Shown one piece after another: positions 26,091 to 33,970 of a DNA stretch of 64,000 nt. The notes under the pieces are model-generated. The model saw only the letters and a list, made by a program, of their open reading frames with translations, was not told the origin of the DNA and did not search any database. Origin of the DNA: Verrucomicrobiaceae bacterium (lineage in GTDB: Bacteria > Verrucomicrobiota > Verrucomicrobiia > Verrucomicrobiales > Verrucomicrobiaceae); NCBI GenBank assembly GCA_027487315.1, contig JAIYDW010000245.1:1-64000 (forward strand), in the 5' to 3' direction. The position numbers and the translations under genes were made by a program. Positions within the stretch are counted from its first letter, which is position 1. Each line of letters starts with the position of its first letter.

Positions 26091-26965
26091 GCCATGCGCC
26101 TCACCCGGACCTCGACCACCATGTCCTGCGTGCCCTTACCCAAAAACCTGCCCCCAACCGGCCTCACATCCGCATAATCCCGACCCACCGCCAGCTTGAT
26201 GTATCGGGGGTCCACCTCCCGATCATGCGTCGGGTCAAAGCCCTTCCAACCATATCCCGGCACAAAAATCTCCACCCACGCGTGCGATGCCTCAATCTCA
26301 TCCGCCGCCGTTTTCCCATTGTAAAAATACCCGCTCACATACCGCGCCGGAATTCCCCGGCTGCGACACATCGCGATCATCACATTGGCAAAATCCTGAC
26401 ACACCCCTCGCCTCGCCGCCAAAGCCTCCGTCACCGGTGTCCTCGAATCCGTCGCTCCCGGCACATACGCAAACGTCGCATGCACATGCCTCCCAATCGC
26501 CACCGCATCCCACCACAGATGCGACACCGTCTCCCCAATCACTCGAATCGCCTCATCCATCACCTCCATCGGTGTCTGGATCAGCTGCGATTCCACCTGA
26601 TATTCAAACACCGAAACATCCACATCCCGAGAATCCAACGACTTCAGCGTCAATCCCTCCGGAATCGATCCCCGCATCTCCGCCCGCGTCTCAATCACCG
26701 CCGTCGACTCGACCTCCAAAGCATCGTGCGGCTCCATCACATCGAAATAATCCACTCGATTCAGGAAAAAATCCCTCCTCGTAATGATCTTCACCGCCGG
26801 CGTCACCTTCAAATCAAAGGACGCACACCGTTGCAGCGGATCACTAATCGGGCACAGACGCGCCTCATTGTGGCTCTCCAACACTTCGCCGTGATAGAGA
26901 AACCGCGTCAAATGCACGACTTTTAAGGTCATGCCTTCTTGAATGCCGGGAGTAGTCAGAGACAT
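26087..26965 (-). CDS. transglutaminase-like cysteine peptidase
   Basis: About 292 aa from the ATG at 26965. An N-terminal beta-rich domain (VVHLTRFLYHGEVLESHNEA) precedes the transglutaminase core with the catalytic triad Cys in ARRGVCQDFAN, His in ASHAWVEIF and Asp in FDPTHDREV. This is the classic partner of circularly permuted ATP-grasp and alpha-E proteins, in clusters proposed to synthesise and trim unusual peptides or modify proteins. Here it follows alpha-E by 82 nt and its stop overlaps the HAD-Nudix start. The substrate is unknown. Confidence 0.9.
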   Translation of the reverse strand: MSLTTPGIQEGMTLKVVHLTRFLYHGEVLESHNEARLCPISDPLQRCASFDLKVTPAVKIITRRDFFLNRVDYFDVMEPHDALEVESTAVIETRAEMRGSIPEGLTLKSLDSRDVDVSVFEYQVESQLIQTPMEVMDEAIRVIGETVSHLWWDAVAIGRHVHATFAYVPGATDSRTPVTEALAARRGVCQDFANVMIAMCRSRGIPARYVSGYFYNGKTAADEIEASHAWVEIFVPGYGWKGFDPTHDREVDPRYIKLAVGRDYADVRPVGGRFLGKGTQDMVVEVRVRRMA

Positions 26966-27047
26966 GGATGGATTGGCCCTGTGATTTGGGCCACACAACC
27001 CTCTAGGTCAAGCTCACGATGCACGATCCTCCGCCCAGGCCCGACCT

Positions 27048-28157
27048 TCAATTCACCACCTCCACGCATTGAACCGGACTCTGTTGCTGCTGCTCTTGCT
27101 GTTGGTGAAAGCGAATTTCCGCCACCATATCCACCGGCGGACTGTACATGTAGGTCTCAAACATGTAACTCGCCACCTCAGCCAACTGCTCCTGCACCTC
27201 CGTCACAAACTGGTGCAAGCCCTGCTTGAAGACGTCATCCGTCGTCAAAAACTTCAAACTGCTGGCAAACTTGCCAAACTTCCTCACCCCCGCACTCTGA
27301 CTTTCCCCAGCCCGATCCTCACTGATCAGCTGCACAAACTGTCGCAACTGGTCCACACAAAAGTAAATCGAGCGAGGAAAAGACTCCTGAAAAATCAAGA
27401 ACTCAGCCACTTTCCAGGCCAGGATGTCCGCCACATAAAACCGCCGGTATCCTTCAAGCGCACTTGTCGATCGCAACACCGCCTGCCACTGCGCCGCATC
27501 CACCGCCCCACCCACATCCGTCACCTTCGGCAGCAAAATGTGATATTTCACGTCCAGCAACCGGCTTGTCTTGTCCGCCCGCTCCATGTACTTGCCAAAC
27601 TGAATGAACTCAAACCCCTCATTCCGGGCAAAAGTCGAAACCGTAATCCCCTGGAACAAATGGGAAAACTGCTTGATCTGGTCATAAAACGCCCCCACAT
27701 CCCCATCCCAAACCTTGCGGATATCGTGGTTGTTGATGAAATGATACGCATCATTCAACACCGTCCACATCTCACCCGAGATCTGGTCCCGCACCTGCCG
27801 GGCGTTCTCACGCGCATTCGAAAGGCAGCAAACCAGTGAGTTCGGATTCGTGGGGCAAAATGTGATGAAATCCGTAACGCTCTCGCTGTCTGCCGTCTCA
27901 TAAAGCTGGAAGAACAATTCCTCATCACCAATCGCCTGAAGAATCGGCCCCCAATGCTCCTTCAGCGACTGGTCGTCCAACTCACCAAAATCCAGCAGCA
28001 ATTGCAGATTCACATCCAAAAGACGCGCCACATTCTCCGCCCGCTCAAGATAGCGGCTCATCCAATAAAGACTCCCCGCCACCCGGGAAAGCATCACGTT
28101 GTTCTGTTTGCTGCGCGCAAACTCTTCCTTGAAAGTCGGTCCTTGTGTCGTTTTAGG
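27048..28157 (-). CDS. alpha-E domain protein
   Basis: About 369 aa from the ATG at 28157 (MPKTTQGPTF). It opens the alpha-E domain with MLSRVAGSLYWMSRYLERAE and repeats a related pattern later (GFEFIQFGKYMERADKTSRL), the two ERAE/ERAD helices of this all-helical family. Alpha-E proteins are consistently encoded with circularly permuted ATP-grasp ligases and transglutaminases and are thought to hold the substrate. It sits directly between the two here, 40 nt after the ATP-grasp gene. A glutamine-rich stretch (QQQEQQQQ) lies near the C-terminus. Confidence 0.9.
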   Translation of the reverse strand, partial: PKTTQGPTFKEEFARSKQNNVMLSRVAGSLYWMSRYLERAENVARLLDVNLQLLLDFGELDDQSLKEHWGPILQAIGDEELFFQLYETADSESVTDFITFCPTNPNSLVCCLSNARENARQVRDQISGEMWTVLNDAYHFINNHDIRKVWDGDVGAFYDQIKQFSHLFQGITVSTFARNEGFEFIQFGKYMERADKTSRLLDVKYHILLPKVTDVGGAVDAAQWQAVLRSTSALEGYRRFYVADILAWKVAEFLIFQESFPRSIYFCVDQLRQFVQLISEDRAGESQSAGVRKFGKFASSLKFLTTDDVFKQGLHQFVTEVQEQLAEVASYMFETYMYSPPVDMVAEIRFHQQQEQQQQSPVQCVEVVN

Positions 28158-28197
28158 CATCGTTGAAATCAGGTCAATGGTTTGGGTACTACGCACC

Positions 28198-29667
28198 TCA
28201 GCCCTGCTGAGCCGGCTTGCTGTTCGGATGCCTCAGCACCCACGTGTCCTTCGAACCGCCACCCTGAGAGCTGTTCACTACCAGCGATCCCTTCCGCAGG
28301 GCCACCCGCGTCAATCCGCCAGGGGTCACCGTCACTTTCTCCCCGTAGAGAATGTATGGCCGCAAATCAATGTGCCGTCCTTCAAACCCCTCACCCACCC
28401 ATGTCGGATGCCGACTCAACGAAATTGGGTCCTGCGCAATGAAATTCCTCGGGTCCGCCTCAATGTTCTTCCGGAACATCTCAATCTCAGCCTTCGAAGC
28501 CCACGGCCCCATGAGCATGCCATATCCACCCGCCTCATTCGCCGCCTTCACCACCAACTTGTCCAAATTCGCCAAGATATGGGATCGATGATCATCTTCC
28601 GACGCCATGTAGGTCTCCACATTCGGCAGAATCGGATCCTGATCCAGGTAGTACTTGATGATCTTCGGCACAAAGCAATACACCGCCTTGTCATCAGCCA
28701 CCCCGGTTCCCACCGCATTCGCCAACGTCACATTGCCCGCACGCGCCGCATTGAAAAGCCCGGGAACCCCCAAAAGCGAATCCTCTCTGAACTTCGACGG
28801 ATCCAAAAAGTCATCGTCAATCCGCCGGTAAATCACATCCACCCTCACCAACCCCGCCGTCGTCCGCATGTAAACCTTCGAATCCCGAACCACCAAATCC
28901 CTCCCCTCCACAATCGGAATACCCATCTGCCTCGCCAAGAACGCGTGCTCAAAGTAGGCACTGTTGAACACCCCAGGCGTCAGCAGCACCACCGTCGGGT
29001 GATCATCCCCGCCATAACTGTCCGGCGCCGCATACTGCAACGCCGCCAGCAAATCCTGCGAATACGCCCCCACAGGCAAAGGCTTCACCGATTGAAAAAG
29101 ATCCGGAAATGCCCGCTTCAAGGCCGCCCGATTCTCCAACATGTAACTCGCTCCCGACGGACACCTCAAATTGTCCTCCAACACCAAATACCTACCCTGC
29201 CGATCCCGAATCAAATCCGTCCCGCAAATGTGCACATAAATCCCCTTCGCTACATCCATCCCCGAACACTCCCGCCGAAAATGCTTCGCCCCAAAAATGT
29301 AACTCGCCGGAATCGTCCGATCCTTCAGGATCTTCTGGTCGTGATACAAATCATGCAAAAACAGATTTAGCGCCGTGATTCGCTGAATCAATCCCGCTTC
29401 AATGGTGTCCCACTCCTCAGCCGAAATCACCCGCGGCGCGCAATCAAAAGGAAAAATTTTCTCCGTCCCCTGATCATCCGAGTACACCGTAAAGGTCACT
29501 CCGTGGCGCATGAATGACGCGTCCACCGCTGTCTGCTTGTTCCGAAACTCGTCGATTGAAACATCATTAAACACCTCCGCCACAGCCTCATAGTGAGGCC
29601 TTACCTTGCCGTCCGCTTCGAACATCTCGTCGAAGAAATCCTCAGTCTGATAATTGTCCAATAGCAT
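28198..29667 (-). CDS. circularly permuted ATP-grasp type 2 protein
   Basis: 489 aa, the normal length. Conserved blocks: [82 protein letters not shown] and [16 protein letters not shown], with the ATP-grasp acidic metal ligands in LEDN and GMLMG-like blocks. Members ligate amines to carboxylates with ATP, probably building a peptide that the transglutaminase later cuts. It is the first gene of the five-gene operon ending in folB. Confidence 0.9.
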   Translation of the reverse strand: MLLDNYQTEDFFDEMFEADGKVRPHYEAVAEVFNDVSIDEFRNKQTAVDASFMRHGVTFTVYSDDQGTEKIFPFDCAPRVISAEEWDTIEAGLIQRITALNLFLHDLYHDQKILKDRTIPASYIFGAKHFRRECSGMDVAKGIYVHICGTDLIRDRQGRYLVLEDNLRCPSGASYMLENRAALKRAFPDLFQSVKPLPVGAYSQDLLAALQYAAPDSYGGDDHPTVVLLTPGVFNSAYFEHAFLARQMGIPIVEGRDLVVRDSKVYMRTTAGLVRVDVIYRRIDDDFLDPSKFREDSLLGVPGLFNAARAGNVTLANAVGTGVADDKAVYCFVPKIIKYYLDQDPILPNVETYMASEDDHRSHILANLDKLVVKAANEAGGYGMLMGPWASKAEIEMFRKNIEADPRNFIAQDPISLSRHPTWVGEGFEGRHIDLRPYILYGEKVTVTPGGLTRVALRKGSLVVNSSQGGGSKDTWVLRHPNSKPAQQG

Positions 29668-29760
29668 GATGGTTGATGGTCCGGTTGAAGACCATATTCA
29701 TCAAATAGCAGGACTTGGGCCAGAATCCAAAGAGCTTCTTATCGAGAACCGCCGATTCTC

Positions 29761-31650
29761 TCACATCTCCAACTGAATCCCCAATTCACAAACCTGCCTT
29801 GGGGGCAACTCAAAGTAACCCGTTGCAGGTCGCGAGAGCCGACTCAGGAACACATATAGCTTCTTCCTCCAAAGCGCCATCTTGCCCTTCCCATTCGTCA
29901 GCAAAATCTCCCGGCTCTGGTAGAAAGTCACCGTGTTCTTCTTGATCTTGGTCTTGTCTCCCAAGGCCTCCAGCAAGTGATCAAACACATTGGGCGACTC
30001 CGAAAACCCATACCTCAAGATCACCCGGTAAAATTCCACACACTCCTGTTCCACCGTAAACCGCTCCTCCGCGGGGACATACGGCTTGTCCTCAAACCTC
30101 ACCGTCAGAAGAATCACCTGCTGGTGCAGCGCCTTGTTGTGCTTCAAATGATGCAACAACGACAACGGCAACCCGTCAGCACTGGCCGACATGAAAACCG
30201 CCGCTCCGGGCACCCGAATGATCCGGTCTTTGCGGATTTCATCCACCAAATACTGCACCGGCAACCGCCCCCGCTGCATCGCCTGAAACAACACTTGCCG
30301 CCCATCCGTCCACGTTTTCATCACAATCCACAGGCAAATCGCCACCACCAACGGGAACCACGCTCCCTCGAAAAACTTGCTCAAACTCCCCGCCACGTAC
30401 GTGCTCTCGATCACCAAAAAGAGGATGACTGGCAGCACCGCCTTCCAAAACGGCCACGCCCAAACCCGCCAGGCGACATAGAAGAACAGCACACTCGTCA
30501 ACAGCATCCCCATTGCCACGGAAAAACCATACGCTGAGGCGAGCCTGCTACTGCTTCCAAAGGTCCAAACCAACGCCAAACAACAGCCTAAAAGCAAAAA
30601 ATTGACCTGCGGCATGTAGATTTGACCGCGCATGTCGGGATTCGTGTGAACGATCTTCAATCTCGGCAAGTAGCCCAATTGCACCGCCTGTTGCGTCAGG
30701 GAAAACACCCCGGTGATCATCGCCTGCGACGCAATGATCGTCGCCATCGTCGCCAAAACAATCAAGGGTATCAGCGCCCAATCTGGAGCCATTCGATAAA
30801 AAGGACTTCCATCCAACACCACTGTAGGGTCCGCCAGGATCAGCGCACCCTGCCCCAGATAATTCAGTGTCAACGCAGGATAAGCCAGATAAAACCAAGC
30901 CTTCTGCATCGCGCTTCGTCCAAAATGTCCAATGTCGGCATACATCGCCTCACAACCCGTCACCGCGAGCAAAACCATCCCCATAATCACGATCCCATGC
31001 AACCCATGATGGGTCAGGTAATGCACGCCGTAATAAGGTGACAAGGATCCCAAGATTTCTGGTCGATCCCAAAGCCGCCACAAGCCTAACCCGCCAAGAA
31101 CCAAAAACCACAGCACCATCACAGGACCAAAACTCACCCCGATCTTCGCAGTGCCAAATTTCTGCACCAAAAACAAAACGAGCAAAATCACCGTCGCAAT
31201 GGGGAGCACATACTTCATAAGTCCCTCACTCAACTCTCCCATCCCCTCGACTGCTGACAAAACTGAGATCGCCGGCGTAATCATCCCGTCCCCGTAAAGC
31301 AACGCCGCTCCAAAAAGGGTGCAAAGAACAAAAAAGCTTACCGTTTGAGGTCCAAAGCCATCCTTTTTGGCCCGCAAAAGCGAAAGCAACGCAAACATTC
31401 CACCTTCCCCTTGGTTCGTCGCGTGACTAAGTATCAACAAATACTTAAATGCCGCCATCAACGTCAACGACCAAAAGACCAATGAGATCGGTCCAAAAAC
31501 CTGCGTGGCCACGTCCACCGTAGGATCGAACCCCGCATGGACTAAACTCTCTTTCAGGGCGTAGAGCGGACTCGTCCCGATATCCCCATAAACCACACCC
31601 AATGCTGCTAAGGCCAATGCCCCGCTACTTGACGACTTTTGATGTTCCAT
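29761..31650 (-). CDS. kup: KUP-family potassium transporter
   Basis: 629 aa from the ATG at 31650, which matches the usual Kup start: about ten residues before LALAALGVVYGDIGTSPLYA. Twelve hydrophobic helices follow (e.g. GGMFALLSLLRAKK before helix 3, YGDGMITPAISVLSAVEG) and a C-terminal soluble domain of about 150 residues (PNVFDHLLEALG, FYQSREILL). It imports K+ with H+. An in-frame extension upstream to 31710 or 31773 is unlikely. The Shine-Dalgarno AGGG is inside a stem-loop just upstream, so translation may be structure-controlled. Confidence 0.95.
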   Translation of the reverse strand: MEHQKSSSSGALALAALGVVYGDIGTSPLYALKESLVHAGFDPTVDVATQVFGPISLVFWSLTLMAAFKYLLILSHATNQGEGGMFALLSLLRAKKDGFGPQTVSFFVLCTLFGAALLYGDGMITPAISVLSAVEGMGELSEGLMKYVLPIATVILLVLFLVQKFGTAKIGVSFGPVMVLWFLVLGGLGLWRLWDRPEILGSLSPYYGVHYLTHHGLHGIVIMGMVLLAVTGCEAMYADIGHFGRSAMQKAWFYLAYPALTLNYLGQGALILADPTVVLDGSPFYRMAPDWALIPLIVLATMATIIASQAMITGVFSLTQQAVQLGYLPRLKIVHTNPDMRGQIYMPQVNFLLLGCCLALVWTFGSSSRLASAYGFSVAMGMLLTSVLFFYVAWRVWAWPFWKAVLPVILFLVIESTYVAGSLSKFFEGAWFPLVVAICLWIVMKTWTDGRQVLFQAMQRGRLPVQYLVDEIRKDRIIRVPGAAVFMSASADGLPLSLLHHLKHNKALHQQVILLTVRFEDKPYVPAEERFTVEQECVEFYRVILRYGFSESPNVFDHLLEALGDKTKIKKNTVTFYQSREILLTNGKGKMALWRKKLYVFLSRLSRPATGYFELPPRQVCELGIQLEM

Positions 31651-31710
31651 GAGCAAACCCTGGCGTCCTTTCGGACCCTTTCGGTAGATCCAGGGTCGAA
31701 CCCTATTCAT
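31651..31710 (-). promoter_or_regulatory. structured kup leader that can hide the ribosome binding site
   Basis: On the minus strand the stem CCCTGG/CCAGGG (31695-31690 with 31663-31658) encloses two small hairpins with GAAA loops. Its 3' arm contains AGGG, the ribosome binding site 7 nt before the kup ATG. The 5' CCC arm can instead pair with GGG in an upstream GGGTTCGACCC hairpin (31703-31693), which would free the site. The two folds exclude each other, as in a switch. Ligand or temperature control is unknown. Confidence 0.4.
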
Positions 31711-31754
31711 CCAAAAGTCTCTCCGCGCAACCAAAACCCTCTCCCTACCCTGCC

Positions 31755-31937
31755 TTAGTCGGTAAACGACCAAGGTTGAGGACGCTTCACAAACAAGTCC
31801 AACTCCAACTGCACGTCCCTCAACCGAGGTGATTCCAGTGATCCCGCATGAAAACCCTGCCTCGACGGTGCGATGGCAATCAAGGTGCGGAGCTTGCGAA
31901 ACAATGTGGTCAAACGAGGCCGTGGACGATTTTGCAT
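31755..31937 (-). CDS. small ORF upstream of kup, 60 aa
   Basis: A 60-codon frame from ATG at 31937 (MQNRPRPRLTTLFRKLRTLI) to a TAA inside a CCTT-GTCG/CGAC-AAGG hairpin at 31757-31779. The C-terminal half (RDVQLELDLFVKRPQPWSF) looks like real protein, and the base composition matches neighbours. It is co-directional with kup, 105 nt upstream. It could be a small regulator, a leader peptide or noise; no family recognised. Confidence 0.35.
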   Translation of the reverse strand: MQNRPRPRLTTLFRKLRTLIAIAPSRQGFHAGSLESPRLRDVQLELDLFVKRPQPWSFTD

Positions 31938-31960
31938 GAGATTGAGTTAAACTTCAGGAT

Positions 31961-32005
31961 TGAACAGAACATATGAACACTAGTAAGTTCAAGTGAACAG
32001 TTCAA
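31961..32005. promoter_or_regulatory. cluster of TGAAC/GTTCA half-sites
   Basis: In about 45 bp there are TGAACA at 31961 and 31974, GTTCA at 31987, TGAACA at 31994 and GTTCA at 31999. The first three are spaced 13 bp, and GTTCAAGTGAAC (31987-31998) is a perfect palindrome. It lies in the divergent region between the kup side and the cupin gene and looks like an array of operator half-sites. The regulator is unknown. Confidence 0.4.
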
Positions 32006-32103
32006 GAAATATTTCGCTCTGCCTTCATTTTCTCTCTCCTCAACTCATCATCCCAAGCCCTCACCTTGCATCCCTCCCCAACTTCCTTCATCCTCCCAAC
32101 ACC

Positions 32104-32469
32104 ATGGTCATCCGCTCCCTCTCCCACCAACCTCCCTTCACGACCAAAGACGGCTCCACGATTCGAAGCCTTCTCGACCTCGCCAACGCCCCCGTCCAAA
32201 ACCAATCCCTCGCCGAAGCCACCCTCCCCGCCAGCAATGCCACCGAACGCCACTACCATCGCCTCAGCGAGGAATTCTATTTCATCCTCGAAGGCTCCGC
32301 CGAAATGGAAATTGATGGCACCACTCAAATAGTCAATCCCGGCGACGCCATCCTCATTCCCCCAGGTGCCTGGCACCAAATCACCGCCTCAAAAGAAGCT
32401 TCCGTCCGCCTCCTCTGCTGCTGCGCTCCACCCTACTCTCACGAAGATACGTACTTTGCCAATTTGTGA
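32104..32469 (+). CDS. cupin-domain protein
   Basis: 121 aa from the ATG at 32104. One complete cupin fold: motif 1 ERHYHRLSEEFYFILEGSAE (two His, Glu) and motif 2 NPGDAILIPPGAWHQI (late His), giving the usual metal site. Small cupins of this type are sugar- or acid-binding isomerases, dioxygenases or sensors. The C-terminal end CCAPPYSHEDTYFANL is typical until HEDT, after which it may have been rewritten, because the serine recombinase gene of the adjacent element overlaps its last 89 nt on the other strand. This gene end is the likely integration target. Confidence 0.85.
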   Translation: MVIRSLSHQPPFTTKDGSTIRSLLDLANAPVQNQSLAEATLPASNATERHYHRLSEEFYFILEGSAEMEIDGTTQIVNPGDAILIPPGAWHQITASKEASVRLLCCCAPPYSHEDTYFANL

Positions 32470-33940
32470 TTTCTTGATAGGAGGGAAGCTGGACCAGGTT
32501 GAATTCGATCTCTCCGTCTCCGATGATGATCGTTCTCACCATGAGTTCGGCCACTCGGCGCTTTTCCTCCAGAGTCATCTCCGGCCAACGAGCGTGAAGA
32601 TCGATTGCTTCCGTGACGATCTGTTCGCTCGAAAGGTTATCGATTTTGAGAACATCGATTTCCGACTGAAGGCGAGCAAGTTCTTCCTCTAGCTGGCCGC
32701 GCTGCTCACTGAGAGGCTGATTGAACTTCTTGAAGTCCTCGCCTCCAATGTCACCATCCAAATAAAGCCGGAGCATCCGCTCAATGTCCTGGGTTTGCTT
32801 TTCAGCTTCATTTTGCCGCTGATCGAGAAGAGTTTGCTTCTCAGCGAGGGCGCCACTCGCCTTTTGCAGGTAGGATTGTACGTTCTCCGGCTTCACCAGG
32901 TAGCCTTTGACTTCCTCCATGAAAATCTCTTCCAGGTCCTGGCAGCCGATGCTGTTTCGGCACTTTTGACAAGTGTATTTGGGTGTGCGCATGGGGACAT
33001 ACATTTTGGCCCCACAGTGACAAATCACGAAACCGCTAAAGATGTGTGCTGGCATTTTGGCGGGTCTCCGCTCGCGTTTCATGTAACGAGCGTCCAGGAC
33101 CTCGTTGCAGCGCTCCCAAAGCTCGGCTGACACGATGGCTTCGACCTCGTTGAAGATGTGTTCACTCTCGGGTTTGTTGACGAGCTTTTTCCCACCGAGA
33201 TTAGTGGTGTAGTTGCGGCGGTGGATGCCTTTGGGTGTGGGGTCGCGAAGCTGGAAACGCACGGCGGTATCTGACCACTTTTTATTGTTCCGCGTGCGAT
33301 AACCTCGGGTGTTCAGCATTCGGGCGACGGTTTTGATGCGCTTGTGCTCGTCAAAAAGTTCATAGATCAACCGCCGAACGGGAGCCTCCTCAGGCTGCAC
33401 CGCGAGCTTTTTGTCCTTCCACATGTAGCCGTACGGGGCTTTGCCGCTGAGGGGCTTGCCCATCTTGGCACGCACGATCACCGAGCTTTTGATGCGGTCG
33501 GTGATTTCCTCGCGCTCCCATTGCGCCATGCAGCCCAAAAGATGGAAAAAGAGCCGCCCGGATGGGGAACTGGTATCGATGCTCTCGCCGAGCGAAACGA
33601 GGTCTGCCTGATGGACTTGAAAGAAGTCGCTGAACTCTATGAGCTCCTTGGCGTTGCGGGTCAGTCGGGCGAGCTTGGAAAAGATGAGGCCCTGGATGTG
33701 GCCCCGCTTCACATCTGCCATCATGCGCTTGGCTTCGGGGTGATCGGCAACGCTGCGACCGCTGACACCGGCGAGGTCGTAGATTTCCATTACCTTCCAG
33801 CCTCTGGATTTCGCATACATTTCGGCCCGGACCCGGTGGTGCTCGGGGCTGTCTCCCTTAGCTTGTTCTTCGCTGGAAACACGAATCCAAATACCTACAC
33901 GCTTGTTGCCGCTTTCGCTAAATGGCAAAGTCTTAGTCAT
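32381..33940 (-). CDS. large serine recombinase (site-specific integrase)
   Basis: 519 aa. The resolvase catalytic domain starts GIWIRVSSEEQAKGDSPEHH (active-site Ser, partner Arg) with SKLARLTRNAKELIEF and RLFFHLLGCMAQWEREEI. A recombinase domain follows (GKAPYGYMW; the helix up to RTRNNKKWSDTAV), then a zinc ribbon (CHCGAKMYVPMRTPKYTCQKC region), a coiled coil (QRQNEAEKQTQDIERML) and a C-terminal tail. It probably integrates and excises the element that fills the rest of the window. Its 3' end runs 89 nt into the cupin gene; the last roughly 30 residues are therefore antisense to cupin coding, as expected if the integrase sits at the junction. Confidence 0.93.
   Translation of the reverse strand: MTKTLPFSESGNKRVGIWIRVSSEEQAKGDSPEHHRVRAEMYAKSRGWKVMEIYDLAGVSGRSVADHPEAKRMMADVKRGHIQGLIFSKLARLTRNAKELIEFSDFFQVHQADLVSLGESIDTSSPSGRLFFHLLGCMAQWEREEITDRIKSSVIVRAKMGKPLSGKAPYGYMWKDKKLAVQPEEAPVRRLIYELFDEHKRIKTVARMLNTRGYRTRNNKKWSDTAVRFQLRDPTPKGIHRRNYTTNLGGKKLVNKPESEHIFNEVEAIVSAELWERCNEVLDARYMKRERRPAKMPAHIFSGFVICHCGAKMYVPMRTPKYTCQKCRNSIGCQDLEEIFMEEVKGYLVKPENVQSYLQKASGALAEKQTLLDQRQNEAEKQTQDIERMLRLYLDGDIGGEDFKKFNQPLSEQRGQLEEELARLQSEIDVLKIDNLSSEQIVTEAIDLHARWPEMTLEEKRRVAELMVRTIIIGDGEIEFNLVQLPSYQEITNWQSTYLRESRVERSSRGGGRKLLLRR
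32430..32470. other. candidate attachment site (left junction) of the element
   Basis: The cupin 3' end and recombinase 3' end share these bases, and base composition changes here from C-rich chromosomal style to the balanced style of the element. A cupin whose last codons are rebuilt by the element is a common outcome of integration. The exact core cannot be fixed because the right junction lies outside the window. Confidence 0.4.
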
Positions 33941-33970
33941 ATTTTGCTTTTAGCATTCAACGGTTGTTTT

